Shown here: positions 35,447 through 48,186 of the stretch, in pieces
Layout of the letters: the number at the start of each line of letters is the position of its first letter
Numbering within the stretch: the stretch's first letter is position 1
From: Cordia subcordata
Taxonomy: Eukaryota; Streptophyta; Magnoliopsida; Boraginales; Cordiaceae
Assembly (NCBI GenBank): GCA_028554755.1
Contig: JAPTOF010000019.1
Location: 6,644,001 to 6,708,000 of the forward strand
Direction of reading: 5' to 3'
DNA length: 64,000 nucleotides
Translations under genes and position numbers: made by a program
The notes under the pieces: model-generated
What the model was told of the DNA's origin: nothing
Seen by the model: only the letters and a program-made list of their open reading frames with translations
The model's database searches: none

Positions 35447-37112
35447 TTAACCATATGAAGCAGCAAACTCCATGTCGCTTGCATTCTTTTCCTTTGCCTG
35501 ATTATGAAAATAAATCCCAGCTTGATTGAACAAAGAAAGCAGACATAGCAACTCTTTGTTAGAGAGCTTCGAAGGCCTCTTATCCTCGAAATCCCCAGAT
35601 CTCAGAACACCAATCACTTTTGACCTAAACAAACTAATCCCCATCATCGAGCCATCACATTCCCCATCATCACTTACCTCTTCTTCATCTTCATCACCAA
35701 TACTATCGTTTTCATTTACCACATTTTCTTTATCACAGGCCTCCAAATCAGATAATTTCATCAACTCCATCAACTTCCTCTTCTGCTTAAACGTTGCTCC
35801 CAATGTCTTATTCTTCTTACTAAAACACGTCCTTGTAAACGCCCACCACTCCTCAAGATCCACATCCAGAATCTCATCCTTGGGACGGATTTTGACCACG
35901 GAGGAATCAACTTTCGGACAAGGCAAAAAGTCTCTTTTGCTCACGTCCATTACAAACTCCACGTCAGCCACTAATTTCACATTCACCGCTAATCTGTTAA
36001 ACTCTGAGTCACCCGGATTCGCTAGTAACCTTCTGGCAAACTCTTTCTGCAGCAAGAGAGTGGCCGTCCTATATCTATTTGCTCCAAATACCAGTTTAGC
36101 CACTAGAGGTGACGATATCCCATAAGGAATGTTAGCCACAACAAGATCAAACCGCGGAAACTCCGTCTTCAATGCATCATTACAAATTACCTGTCAACAT
36201 AAGATAATCCAATTCATCATCTCAAAGACTCAAACCAACCAATTTTAAGATCCCTATTTCTATGAGACATTTGCAGCCAACAAAAATGGGGGCTTTGAAC
36301 ACTACTAAGTAATGTCATTAGACTCTTACAGGCTGACGACGACGCTGACTAGTGGAGAAAAGGCCCCTTCTTTTTTAAAAAAAAAGATAAAGTTAGAATT
36401 TCCTCCCACGCGAAAAATCAACAAATCCAAGACTGACTTAATAAGATCGTGACTTCTCCGCCTAACCCCAATTGGTTTTAGGTTAGAATCATAGAATTCT
36501 TAACAATTACTTTATGCAATGGACATTTGAATTAACTTCAGAAAAAAAAAAGCTGAAACCTTTAAATAATTTCGGAATAAATTTTTCCAGAAACGGTTTT
36601 TTTATAAGACAATTCTAACGAGCACCAAACATTGTTTGGTTGGATTTATTTATCTGCGGCATTGTGTCGAACACGTGAGTATCATGAAATCTTACAGTCA
36701 ACCGACCCTGAAGGCCTTGTTCAGCAGCACGCTTATGCAACACCTCAACCATACGTTTATCAATTTCAACGGCGACGACACTTTTAGCAGTTTGAAGGAG
36801 TTTGAGGGTAAGGTTTCCAGTGCCGGGTCCGATTTCTAGTACGGTATCAGTGGGTTTAACGTTTGATTTCTGGACAATGGCGTCAAGAACGCGCTGACTG
36901 GTAAGCAGATGTTGGCCCCTGCTCTTGAGCAGATGAATACGCCCGTCATGGTCTTCGGGATTTTTGAAGGTTTTGGTGTCGGCTCCGTCATCGGAGTCTC
37001 TGACTTTGTTGTATCGACGGCTTGTCTTTGTACGGATTTGTTGGAGGAGAAAATGTTGGCAGCGGGCGAGTGTTGAGAGTTTGTTTGATATTGATTTTTG
37101 GCGGCGAAGCAT
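35447..37112 (-). CDS. DIM1B: Mitochondrial rRNA adenine N6-dimethyltransferase (DIM1B type, KsgA family)
   Basis: Dimethylates the two adjacent adenines in the 3' hairpin of small-subunit rRNA, using S-adenosylmethionine. Two exons: 37112-36696 and 36190-35447, joined in phase 0 at GRLT/VICNDALKTE; 386 aa. Residues 1-40 are Arg/Ser/Gln-rich with no acidic cluster, a likely mitochondrial presequence. LLKSRGQHLLTS precedes the SAM-binding VLEIGPGTGNLT (91-102); the catalytic motif is NIPYG (159-163). PCPKVDSSVVKI and FSKKNKTLGATF are typical of the family. An acidic insertion (ENDSIGDEDEEEVSDDG) and the extended C-terminal RPSKLSNKELL segment fit Arabidopsis DIM1B rather than the nucleolar or plastid paralogues. 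The start is the only ATG before the presequence in this frame. Confidence 0.94.
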
Positions 37113-37501
37113 TTCGAGATTCTGTTTTCGGTTCTGATGCTCTCTGATTGTACTTTTGAGTACGTTGAAACCATTAAAATGTTCAACTCCGAATCCATTG
37201 GCTATTGGGTGACATTTGTTTTTCTATCATTGGGGCTTATAAGTTTTAAAATAAGTAGAATCAAATAAGTTCTTAATATAGATCTAAATTCAAATGATTG
37301 AAAAGAGATTCATGGTTGTGATTTTAGATCATCTATCAAACTAACATTAATGATGTCAATGATTTATCAAGCTATCGTTGGTGTCAATGAGTCTAATAAT
37401 CTTGACCTTGTTCAAGTTTTAATTTTAAGTGACATTAAGCTAGTTAATTGAGCACATTGTAATGTTGATGTTTTCTTAGAAATGATGGCCCTGTGATATG
37501 T
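37113..37501. other. Upstream region of DIM1B
   Basis: Putative promoter and 5' leader of the minus-strand DIM1B. No distinct element can be called with confidence. Confidence 0.35.
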
Positions 37502-38121
37502 TAGAGGATGTTTGCTTTGACTTTTTTTTTTTTTTCCTGTCAAACTTACTTAAGGCCTAATTTAAACTAATGAAAGTGTTTATTTTAATTAAAAAAATAT
37601 TTTTTTAAGTGACTTTAAATAAAAAATAAAAAACTTTTCAACCCCAACTTTTGCTTTTTATGGCTTTAAATACTTTGAAAGAAAAGCAAATTTGACCAAA
37701 TCATTTACTATCTTATCCTTACTTTTTTATTTTTATTACTAATGTATCTTTACTCTTTGATCTTATACTTACCTTTTTAAATTATATTTAATGTCCTTAA
37801 TAGTTAGTTTAAGTATATAACTTACTTTCAACCCACTTTAATTAAACATATAAATACTTATTTTTATAACTACAACTTTTATTCAAACACGTAACTATTT
37901 AAAGTTAACAATAAAAAAAAGCCACTTAAATCCAAAAGTGTTTTAAGCAACTTTTTTATAAGCCAATCCAAACACCCTCTTAATTAAACATGTAAATACT
38001 TATTTTTATAACTACAACTTTTATTCAAACATGTAACTACTTAAAGTGGACAAAAGAAAGTCGCTTAAAGCCATAAGTGCTTTAAATAGTTTTTAGATAA
38101 GCCAATCCAAACACCCTCTTA
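37502..38121. mobile_element. MITE with a 142-bp tandemly duplicated right end
   Basis: The left end reads GAGGATGTTTGCTTTGACTT and the right end CCAATCCAAACACCCTCTTA, an inverted pair like the intron-1 MITEs of CYP90C1. The terminal 142 bp starting ATTAAACAT (37841) occurs again from 37983, so the end motif CCAATCCAAACACCCTCTTA is present twice (about 37962 and 38102). Confidence 0.65.
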
Positions 38122-41100
38122 GTCAAATACCTCTAAGTGCTAATAGAATTGTTAATTGGTTATTTAAGATCGACCCATTAGGTTCACATCGTAGTTATTA
38201 GAAACCAGGTCTACCTTTGAATTTGTTTAATATTCTAAATTGTATGTTTGTACCAATTGACACTGGCTAGTTTCGAACTTTGGTATTAATAAAGTTTCTT
38301 TGCTTTTGATAAAGGAAGATCATAATAATAGTTGAAAAAACATTATAGAGATCTTTTGCATTCTTTCATTCAAAATTTGTGACGGGGTTTTGCTTTTTCA
38401 TAGACACAAATTTTTATGATTTTGTCGAAAAATGGATCGGGGTGATATTCTCTTAAAAATTCAGTTAGTACCAAGAACGTATTTATCTGCTAAAAATCAA
38501 AATCCTAACTATTTCATTTGTTTAATGATTTTCCTAAACTTTTGTTTCTTCAAAATTTTTTTCAATTTCTCTGTTAATTGGAGACATCTGTAGGTGCTCA
38601 GACCCAGCGCATTACCCAAAAAGGCCCAATAAGGTTCTTCAGTATGGCAGTCCAGGTCCAGATTACGCCGAGGCCTCTTTGCCAATATGCCACACGATGC
38701 AGTGAATCTTTTTCAGTTCAAACATGCCATTAAGAGGGTTTTTGGCATTACTAGGGATGGGAATATCCGATCTTCTTTTTCTGATTTCACCCGATTTGTT
38801 CGGGTTCAGAAAACTGGATTCGGATATTTTCGGATTCGAATGTATACGGATCAGCCGAATATCAATAATTAATTCTGGTTTCGCCAAGCATGTCATGATA
38901 TATAATCTTTGGCTAGGACGCTGCTACTTGCCAAAATGTGAAAAGGCCAACAAGACTAAAGGGGGCCATGCACCGACGCACAAGATAATCAAAATCCTAC
39001 CTTTGGAATGGGAACAGTATGGATGGAGTTCCATCATCAATTATTTTATATGCTTCGAGTTGTTTGGTTGTGTGCCAAGTTTTACTATCCCGTGCAAAAA
39101 GCCACAAGGGCTTGTCTCAGCAAGTTGTCTTCTCAGGCGTCATATCATGATATATATAATCTTTGGCTAGGTTTTATTTTTAGTGATAAAAAATTTTATA
39201 TATATAGTCTTGTGGGCCACTAAAAATACAAAAAGAGAAAAAAGAGGTATTCAAGAGAGGATGGAAGGGCCCAGGCGTCCAGCTGTTAGCTAATTCCTAC
39301 TAAAACTAAAAGTCTGCACTTCTATTTTTTTTTAATAGTCAAGGCGGTGGTCAATATAGTCGCCATACCATCTATCATCTATGTAACATTATTCTTTTCG
39401 TTAGTCAATTTTTAAGTTAGAACTATATAATAAAGTAGAGTTTGAATAAGAACATATATGAAATTTAATTTCAGTTAGACTAGAAAATTAATATTGTTTT
39501 AATGGGTATGGATTTGATTTTTCATATTAAAAGGGAATATTTTTAATAAAATTAAGAAATACATTTTTTTTTTCTGAAAAGAATTGGAACTGGTGAGGGT
39601 AATAGCTCATATATTACCATTGTAAGCATTAAAACTTCCAATAAAAAGCCCTCCCAAGTACATAAAAGAAATGAGAAATAAAAGATAGTTGGCATAAGTT
39701 AAATACATTGCAATCAAAATGCAGCAATAATAAAGGACAGACATACTCTAATTAAGGCCCCAAAATCATAGTAGATCATAAAGGAGACCAAGTAATCAGG
39801 ATAGCAACAGTTTCATGTAATGTTGCATTAAGGAGACTTGAACATGAAGGGATGACATTTAGCGGATGTACAAAAAATAATGAATTGATGTCCTGCCTTC
39901 CCGAGAGCTTGTCCATTTTCGAGCGCTAATGAAAACCTTTATAGTTTATCCTTCTAAGCGTCAATATACGCTATCCAAAATTCTTGAAGGAATGTTTAAA
40001 ACATTAATTACATTATAAAATTGGAGAATATTTTAAATTGTTTACATTATTCGGGTTAAAAGTAACAATTTGAGTTCAAATCTCAAAGAATGATAAATTA
40101 AGTCGAGTTGAGAATGTTAGGTAAGATGATTCTTGGATGAGATTGAATGTTAGCTTGGTGAAAAGTGAGAACCAAACAAAAGCTTAAAAATGGTGAACAA
40201 AGGGCTCTATATGTAGAAGTCATCATCTACAGCTGTCTGCATATTCACGGATCTTCTAAAGTAGCTCAAACTTAGTAGTAGGAATGTATAACGACGTGCT
40301 ATATATGAGGCCTATGACTAAAGATTTTATTTTTGAATTTTGTATCATCTCATCATAAATATTGTTTCAATTTTAATTAATTTGGATGATGTGTATATCT
40401 AAGATAAATTCCTTGTCATAAAATAAAATAAGTAATTTGTCACAAAAGTTTGAAGTAATCATGGAATTGGAAAAAACAAAATGGTTAGAACTGGGATTTT
40501 CAAATTTTCTTTTCCCAAAACAATTCTCGAGCAATGTAGCCAACAAAAACAAAAATTCTATACTAAAAGGCTGGGATTTATTTTTCACAATGTCAAGATA
40601 ATTATAGCTAGATATTCTTCTAGTTCTAGTTGTCATCTGGCATAATTAAGCTAAATAATAATTAAGACTGTCACAGCAAGAAGAAACAGTAGAAAGGAGA
40701 GTAAGTCGAAAAGGGCCAACGGAAAAAAGATTGGGAAACATATTTACTGGGTCAAAAAGCGAAAAGAAAAAGTTGGAAAATTATTACATTTATATTGAGG
40801 TCAAAGTGTGAATTGGAAATCTATTACTTAGGAAGGAATCTTAAACTCTGTGAAAAACTGATTACTGAAAGTATGTGAGGTTGCCAGCTCATCAGTAAAA
40901 ACAGTAAAAGGGCATATGACAGATTTCGCCCTGTGCTGCTCAACGACGCTAACGGAACTGGAATCTCAAGAGTGAAAAGCAAAAGCCGTTAAATATGACT
41001 TAACGGCGCCCAACGGACACTTTGCTATTCTACAACGGCCGCTGCTTTACTATTCGGCGCCAACTTTTGCATGGCACGTAGAGGTTGACCCGTACCATAA

Positions 41101-41392
41101 ATTTATGTAATTTTTATATACATATTTTAGTAACATTATACATGTATATTTCGTACTCAACTATTTTGAATTTTTTTTGTTCTTGTCCTAAATTGCTTTA
41201 CGAAATAATTAAGCAAATGTAAGTTCTTTCTTTATTCATACTCAAAAATTCAGATAGTAATTGAATATTCGTGATGAGTGGACAACTCTAAGTAGAAGAT
41301 GGCGCCTAAGGTATTGTTATCCATGCCCGGGCGCCATCGGCTCTTGACAAGGGCAAAATGGGAATGACACTCAGAGGTGAGGACATCTGGAA
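38122..41392. other. Intergenic repeat-derived sequence
   Basis: No gene recognised. A direct repeat including TAATCTTTGGCTAGG (38902 and 39157) brackets about 255 bp. GGCGCC motifs cluster near 41000-41340, with an inverted GATGGCGCC/GGCGCCATC pair at about 41299 and 41330. Confidence 0.4.
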
Positions 41393-42430
41393 AAGAACAC
41401 ACACATATATAGAGAGAGAGAGAAAGAGAAAAAGATATTTTAGTCCTTGAATTTTGAACTAATTTTCAAATAGGTCTCATAATTATGAAAAAATACCCTT
41501 TTTAGTCCCTTAAATCAATGAACACTTATTAAAGCTAATAATCGACCATGTACTTGTTGGAAAATCCCAAAATACCTTGAGCAACTCTTACATATATTTG
41601 GTTTGGTGTTTGAAGCACTGCAAAATAAGTCAACTAAAAAACATTTTTTAAAACAAAATACTTTAGTTATAAATGAAGAAAAATGTTGACAAAAATATTT
41701 TTTTGCACAATAACTTCTCTTTTTCTTCCACTAGGCCTTCACCTCCCCAATCCCTACTCCACCCCCAGCCCAACCCCATCCCACCTTACCCCCGTCCCAC
41801 CTCTATCCTTACCCTTACCCCTACTCCTTTGAAAAATAAAAAATTAAAAATTAAAAAGTAAAAAATTGAAAATTAAAAATAAAAAAATATTTCAATTATT
41901 CTTTAAATGATATTTTTTAAACAATATTAAAAAATTAATTTTTAATTTTTAATCTTTTACTTTTATATTTTTTTAAAGGGATAGAAGTGGTGTGGGATTA
42001 GAGGTGGAGATGGGGGAAGTGTAGGCCTAGTTGAAGAAAAAAGAGAGGGAGTTACTATATGGAAAATGTTTTCAATTTTTTGGCCATCAGAAAATATTTT
42101 CTTTCATTTATAACTGAAGTTTTTTGTTGACCAAAAAAAATTTTACAATTGACTTATTTTTCGATGCTACCAAACATTGGAAATTCAAGAGATTATTTTT
42201 TAAGAAAATATTTTCCAACAAACATACAGAGTCCAAATATATATAAAAGTTATTCAAGGAAATTTTGGATTTTTTAACAAGTCAAATGATTGACCATTAG
42301 TTTTGATAATTATTTATTAACTTGAAAGAGTAAAAAGTGTATTTTTTATAATTGAGGAACCTATTTAGAAATTTGTTCAAAACTCAAGAACTAAAATATT
42401 TTTTCCCTATAGATATGTGTGTGTGTAATT
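41393..42430. mobile_element. Fold-back element: imperfect palindrome of about 1 kb
   Basis: The two halves are inverted copies almost to the centre (about 41910). Outer parts share ATATTTTAGTYCTTGARTTTTG, then AAATAAGTCAA and AGTTATAAATGAA. Next to the centre, AGGCCTTCACCTCCCC is mirrored as AGGCCTACACTTCCCCC. The right arm has about 65 bp not present in the left. The AT-rich loop is short. No transposase; TIR or fold-back type. The ORF at 41673 is a C-rich artefact. Confidence 0.8.
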
Positions 42431-42923
42431 ATGAGTATTCTTGATGGTGCTTTTTTGGGTCAAAGATGGTGTAGTGAAGGGGGAGTCGCGTAACAGAGGC
42501 ATTGGTTGAAATGCTATCATGCATGCAAGTATTCCATGCTAAGAAATGTTAGAGATAAGGACTGGGAAAACAACCTTCCGAAAAGTCGATTACGCATAGA
42601 GTCATGGGAGGACATTTCACCTACAGGGTTGATTTGTTGATTGGAACAAAAGAAGATACCCCACGATATATTAATACTGTCAATGAATAGTCAAGCAGTG
42701 ATTGGTAGGGCCTATATATTCATCGTTATTCTCTTGTACATATGTTGCTATGATTAGGGGATGTGTCTGTCCGTTTCATCCTATTTTATTTTTTTATTTT
42801 TTAACGAAAAGTATTTTAAATGGAATTATATTAAACTTATTTTAAAATGATAGAATTTGTAATACAACAATTAACGTATATGCATTAGCTAGCACAATGT
42901 TCTAAAATTTTCAAATAACATAA
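42431..42923. other. Spacer between the fold-back element and the truncated copia element
   Basis: No gene or repeat recognised. Confidence 0.35.
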
Positions 42924-43240
42924 TGTTGGGGAAAAACATGCAAACATGAAGAATACGAGAGGAAAACGGACACAGGAGAATTACGTGGTTCGGCCTTGAA
43001 GCTTACGTCCACGGGCAACAGAGAATATTTCTATTATTGATATCAAATATTACAAGGCTTACTCCAGTTTCTCTCACTCTACACCCTCCATGGGATGTGG
43101 CCCTAAGGCACCTAATACAATATCCTAGTCCTTATTTATAGCACACAAGTATTCTAATCCGTATTCTACAAGGAAAAGGAAACAATATACTAGAAGGAAA
43201 AGAACACATATTAATTATGTAATACGGGCCACATTCAACA
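42924..43240 (-). repeat. 3' LTR of the truncated copia element
   Basis: 317 bp with ends TGTTG...CAACA, adjoining a purine tract on the minus strand (AAGGTGGAGATT, reading into the LTR). Confidence 0.8.
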
Positions 43241-43290
43241 AATCTCCACCTTGGCACGTTTTCGCTCCAATCAACACACCATCGTCTTTG

Positions 43291-45503
43291 CTACCAATGG
43301 CCCCTAAGGGCCCGATACTCCGTATTGCAAATAGCAACCAAGTCCAACCAATGCTTAAACTTGCTGACTAGAACCACCTTAGTAATGATACCTGCTGGAT
43401 TCTCATGGGTAGATATCTTCTGCACCGATATGATTCCTTGTGATACAACATCTCTGATAAAGTGATATCTGATATCAATGTGTTTAGTCCTCTCATGATA
43501 CATCTGATTCTTCGTCAGATGGATTGCACTCTGGCTATCACAAAAGACTATATTTGTATCTTGCTGCAGTCCAAGATCACGAACCAGGCCTTGTAACCAC
43601 ATGGCCTCCTTCACAGCTTCTGCAATTGCCATGTACTTCGCCTCAGTAGTCGACAATGCCACAGTAGACTGTAATGTCGCTTTTCAACTGATAGCACATC
43701 CAGAAAGAGTAAACACGTAACCCGTCAGAGATCTTCTCTTATCAAGGTCACCCGCAAAATCTAAATCACAATAACCCACCAACCTCGTGCAATCTCCAGT
43801 CATCTTGTTAAACAGTAAACCTACATTCGCAATGCCACGCAAATATCTCATTATCCATTTCACCGCTTCCCAGTGTGCATATACTTGCTCACAACACTAA
43901 CTGCATGTGAAATGTCAGGACGAGTGCACACCATAGTATACATCAAACTACCAACAGCACTCGAGTATGGAACATGAGACATATGCTCCACCTCCTCCTC
44001 AGTTTTAGGTGACAAATCTGCAGACAACTTGAAATGAGCAGCAAGCGGCACACTCATAGACTTCGCTTTAAATATCCCGAAACGCTCCAGCACCTTCTCA
44101 ATATAACTCTGCTGAGACAAGAACAGCTTCCCAGCGTTTCGATCTCTATGAATCTCCATGCCAAGAATCTTCTTCGCTGCTCCAAGATCCTTCATCTCAA
44201 ACTCATCACCCAGTTGCTTTTTTAATTCGTCAATGTCAGACATGCTTCTAGCAGCAGTAAGTATATCATCGACATATAACAACAAGTACACAAACAAACC
44301 ATCTGGAAGCTTCTTGAGATACACATAGCTGTCATAGGCACTCCTTGTGTATCCAGCACCTACCATGAATGTGTCAAATCTCTTGTACCATTGCCGAGAC
44401 GACTGCTTCAACCCATACAAGGACTTTTTCAGTTTGCAAATATGGTTCTCTTAAATTTGCTCTTTAAGATCACTATGCAAAAATGTCGTTTTCATATCTA
44501 GCTGCTCAAGCTCTAAGTCATGAAGAGCAACCAAAGCAAGTAAAACCCTGATGGAAGTATGCTTCACAACTGGAGAGAACACTTCGTTGAAGTCAACACT
44601 CTCTCTTTGTGTATAGCCTTTTGTCACCAACCGTGCTTTGTATCGAGGACCCTCAACCCCTGGAGTACCTTCTTTTTTCTTGTAAACCCATTTGCAACCG
44701 ACAACTCACTGTCCCTTAGGCAATTCAACAAGCTCCCATATTTGATTCTTATGAAAAGACTCAATCTCCTCACTCATGGCACCCATCCACTGAGCAGAAT
44801 CATTTCCAGATATGGCCTCTTTTTATGAATTCGGCTCATGTCCTTCAATTGTTTCGGCAACAGTCAAAACATAAGCAACAAGATCAGCGTATCCGTACCT
44901 TTGAGGCTCTCTAATCTGTCTCCTTTCTCGCCCAGTGGCAATGCTGTACTTCTGTTGTTCAGGCACATTTTAATCATGCACCTCAGTTGGTTGAGTCGGC
45001 TAAATTTGACTGCTACTATTACTAGATGAAACATTTGGAACATCAGCAAATACCTTCACCTGCTCTTTGACACTGTGGTCTAAACCAGCTACCGCTTTCT
45101 CCTTTTCTTGGTCTAATGAAGCAGACTTATTGAATGTCACATCCCTGCTGATGAGGAAACCTGGAGACTTTGGATCTGTGCACCACAACCTGTAACCTTT
45201 CCTCTCGGATACATAGCCTAGGAATATATATTTCTTTGCTCTCGGCTTCAACTTGCCATCCTTCACGTGAGCGTATGTAGGGCAACCGAACACCCTCAAT
45301 CGAGAGTAGTCAGCAGGCTTACTAGACCATAACTCAAAAGGAGTTTTCAATTCAATAGCTTTGGATGGAGATCTATTCACCAAGTAGCACGCCGTATTAA
45401 CGGCTTCAGCCCAAAAGTCTTGACTCAAGCCAGAATGAGAGAGCATATAACGAGCTCTCTCTACCAGAGTTCTATTCATGCGTTCTGTAACTTCATTCTG
45501 TTG
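43291..45503 (-). pseudogene. Broken copia integrase, reverse transcriptase and RNase H
   Basis: Read from high to low coordinates. Integrase C-terminal part: VTERMNRTLVERARYMLSHS and AVNTACYLVNRSPS. Reverse transcriptase with LYGLKQSSRQWYKRFD and catalytic YVDD. RNase H with ALSTTEAKYMAIAEA and HERTKHIDIRYHF. Stops separate the pieces (for example near 44453, 44710, 44823 and 45000), and a break occurs near 43670-43860. The Gag, protease and catalytic integrase parts are gone. Confidence 0.9.
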
Positions 45504-45510
45504 TAGTGTT

Positions 45511-48186
45511 TTAAGACTAACAATGAGTTGGAATACTGCAATAAAGAGTATTGTAATAATAGAATGATGATATGATTTTGATAAAATCTTAAATTTTTTT
45601 TCTCAATTTATTTCGGCATAGCCGCATAGCTGGCAACCCTCCGGTCTTCTCGCCGTCGAAAGCTAAATAAGCACGATGAGAAGAAGACAGAAGAACGTAT
45701 AATCTCAAACGACTGCCCAATTGAGAGTTACGATATACATTTGGAGAGGCTGCGTTTTGTATTTTCAAGAAATATATATACTAGTGATTTTCACACGACA
45801 ATTTGAACTTTTACCAATATTTTAATAATGGTATAGTCCTCAATTTAGAATTACTTTTTGCTCAAAATTTTTGGAAAGCGTCACCTGAACTCATTGGAAC
45901 TGCAAATTTCTATGCCATAGGACAGAGAAAAGCTTTTCTTTTTCTTTTTCTTCTTTTAACTTTTCTTATTGGTTTTGTATTCAACATGAAAAGTAGGTCC
46001 AAAAACGAAAGAAAAATGTTTTCAAGTTTTTATCTTTATTTGGCATGGAAAAGATGGAATGTATAAAATAAATTGGATAATTTTTTAGACAGAGTCTTTA
46101 TACTTTTAAAAAAAATAAGAGATAGGCCTCTTACTGAAAATTGAGAAGTAAACCCCTGCTAGAAACTCTCTTGTACTTCTCCACCTAAGAATTTTAAATA
46201 TCTTTTTGTCTTCATTTATGTGAAAGCATCATAAATATGTTTTAGAAATTACCTTATCGGCTTAGCTTATCAAGAGATGAATTATTGTATTGATTGGTTA
46301 GAAAACTTTAACAACCCTTTGGATATTTCCTAACTAACCGACCTCCAAGGCAGTTGGAATTAGGGATAAATCAAGTAATTGAAATTATCTCTAAAAAAAT
46401 AATAACTTGGGCTAGAATCTCGTGAGAGATAAGAATTAGGTTGAAGGTGGGGATTTATATAAAAGGATAGGGGTGCGTGAAAAGTTTGTCAATCCTGATT
46501 TTTTAGTAAACTTGATCATCATGCCTCCTGTAAAGAAAAACCGAAAAGAAAATTACCTCACTCATTTATTTATGGTTAAGATTATCTAGCTAGCTAGTGT
46601 TCATTATTTTTAATATTACAATCAAATGAAAATGCCAGTTAAACAACTCTCATTTTGAGATGGAAATCCCCATATGAAGTGATCTCTCATTTTAAGGAAG
46701 AAATATACTGTGTCATTTTTTCCCTCTTTCTTTTTGTTGTTCTCTTATGTTTTACGTACACATCAAATATCTCAGTCGTGAAGCAAGAGCATTTTGTCGC
46801 ATATATAGAAGCCGTTGTGTCGTGATAACACCAATATTCATCACGTGAATCTCAAACACTTGCATCAATAGGAAACACACAACATATATAATAGGTCGGT
46901 CACACAATTATACGGTTGAGCAAAGCTTTTGTCACTACATGCCCATGTGCCACCGCGAAAAACATATCCACTTGGTGATGAAAAGCTCCAACCAAAAAAA
47001 AAAAAAATGACTCCATGTACTTTATTTTACGAGAAAAATTTATTGTTACTGAAATAATAACATAATTATAACAAAATAATTTATATGTTTTTTATTATTA
47101 GATTTTCCTCGTACCAAAGGTCTAAAAAATTAATAACCCGTGAAGCCGTCCTTGTTTGTGTTATTGATATTTTGTTGGTAAGAGAAATGTCATCCATGAC
47201 ATGAATTTGCAGGTTGAAGGCCTGCATTTACAGGGGTGTGAAAGTGATAAGGCGAAGTTCACATGCGAATGGGTGCGTGGGGACCTTTCTCCTTTGGGGC
47301 CAAAACCGCAAAAGCAGTCGCACTCGAGACAAAAAGCAGCAAGTTAGGCTTCTTTCATCACATTAATTGATTAAGCGTAGCTCACCACCACTATTCTTCA
47401 AGGATATTCTAGAATAAGAGTTGAGATCGAGCGTGACTGATAACGTGAGTAAAATTTCAATCCCTTATTCTAGGAGAATGTCTTCAACTTATTTGGTAGT
47501 TAGTATAAATGACATATTATGCACTTAAAATTGCCTATTAATAGTAAGACTCTGTTGATTGTTTTAGTGATTAGACTCTACTAATTTAATTTCTTTTATC
47601 GAAAAAGATTAAAAAAAGAGAAAAAGAAACCATCACTAATGCGACAATTCTGCTTATGCGTTGGCATTGCTTCGTGTCGGTGGGAGCCTGGACTCAACTA
47701 CTCAAGCCGCACTGCTTACTTGTCCCTACTTAAGTGCTATTGCTTGTCCCGAATTTAAAATTTTCTCGTAATAATTATCAAAAGAGACGTTTAAATAGTC
47801 TAAATGTCGTTACTAAGTAAAATAAAGAGGAACTTTCGCATTTGGTGGGTCTATTGTGTGGAATGTGACATTTTCGTCACTATGGTTTTGTCTTCCCTCT
47901 TGTGTTAAGTTAAGTGGGATTATATAGTCTGAATTTAGATTTCTCTTTTAACGTTTATAACAAAAGATTTAAATCCAAATAGCTCAAAAATTTTGTTAAA
48001 AAAGTAAAAAATAAGGGAAAAAAAAAGAGGAAGAAACTTTCAGGCGTGGTGGGTCTGCTTTATGGAATATGACATGCTCAGGTTGTCTTTTTTTTTTTTT
48101 TTGCCTTTTTTCTGTTAGGAAAAGTATATCATATTAATAAAGCAATATTAGAATAGAAATTAACCAAATTGAGACGCCTTCGTGTC
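45511..48186. other. Intergenic sequence
   Basis: No gene seen. AT-rich, with a diverged direct repeat near 47828 and 48035 (TGGTGGGTCT ... GGAATRTGACAT). Confidence 0.4.

Larger units (their letters stand above)
42924..45510 (-). mobile_element. 5'-truncated Ty1/copia element, minus strand
   Basis: The 3' LTR is at 42924-43240. It is followed on the minus strand by degenerate RNase H, reverse transcriptase and part of integrase, up to about 45510. There is no second LTR, primer site or gag. The family resembles the TNT1-94 group. Confidence 0.88.

Noticed and set aside
35526..36125. 199-codon plus-strand ORF
   Set aside because: Antisense to the second exon of DIM1B; Ser-rich translation of the acidic stretch.
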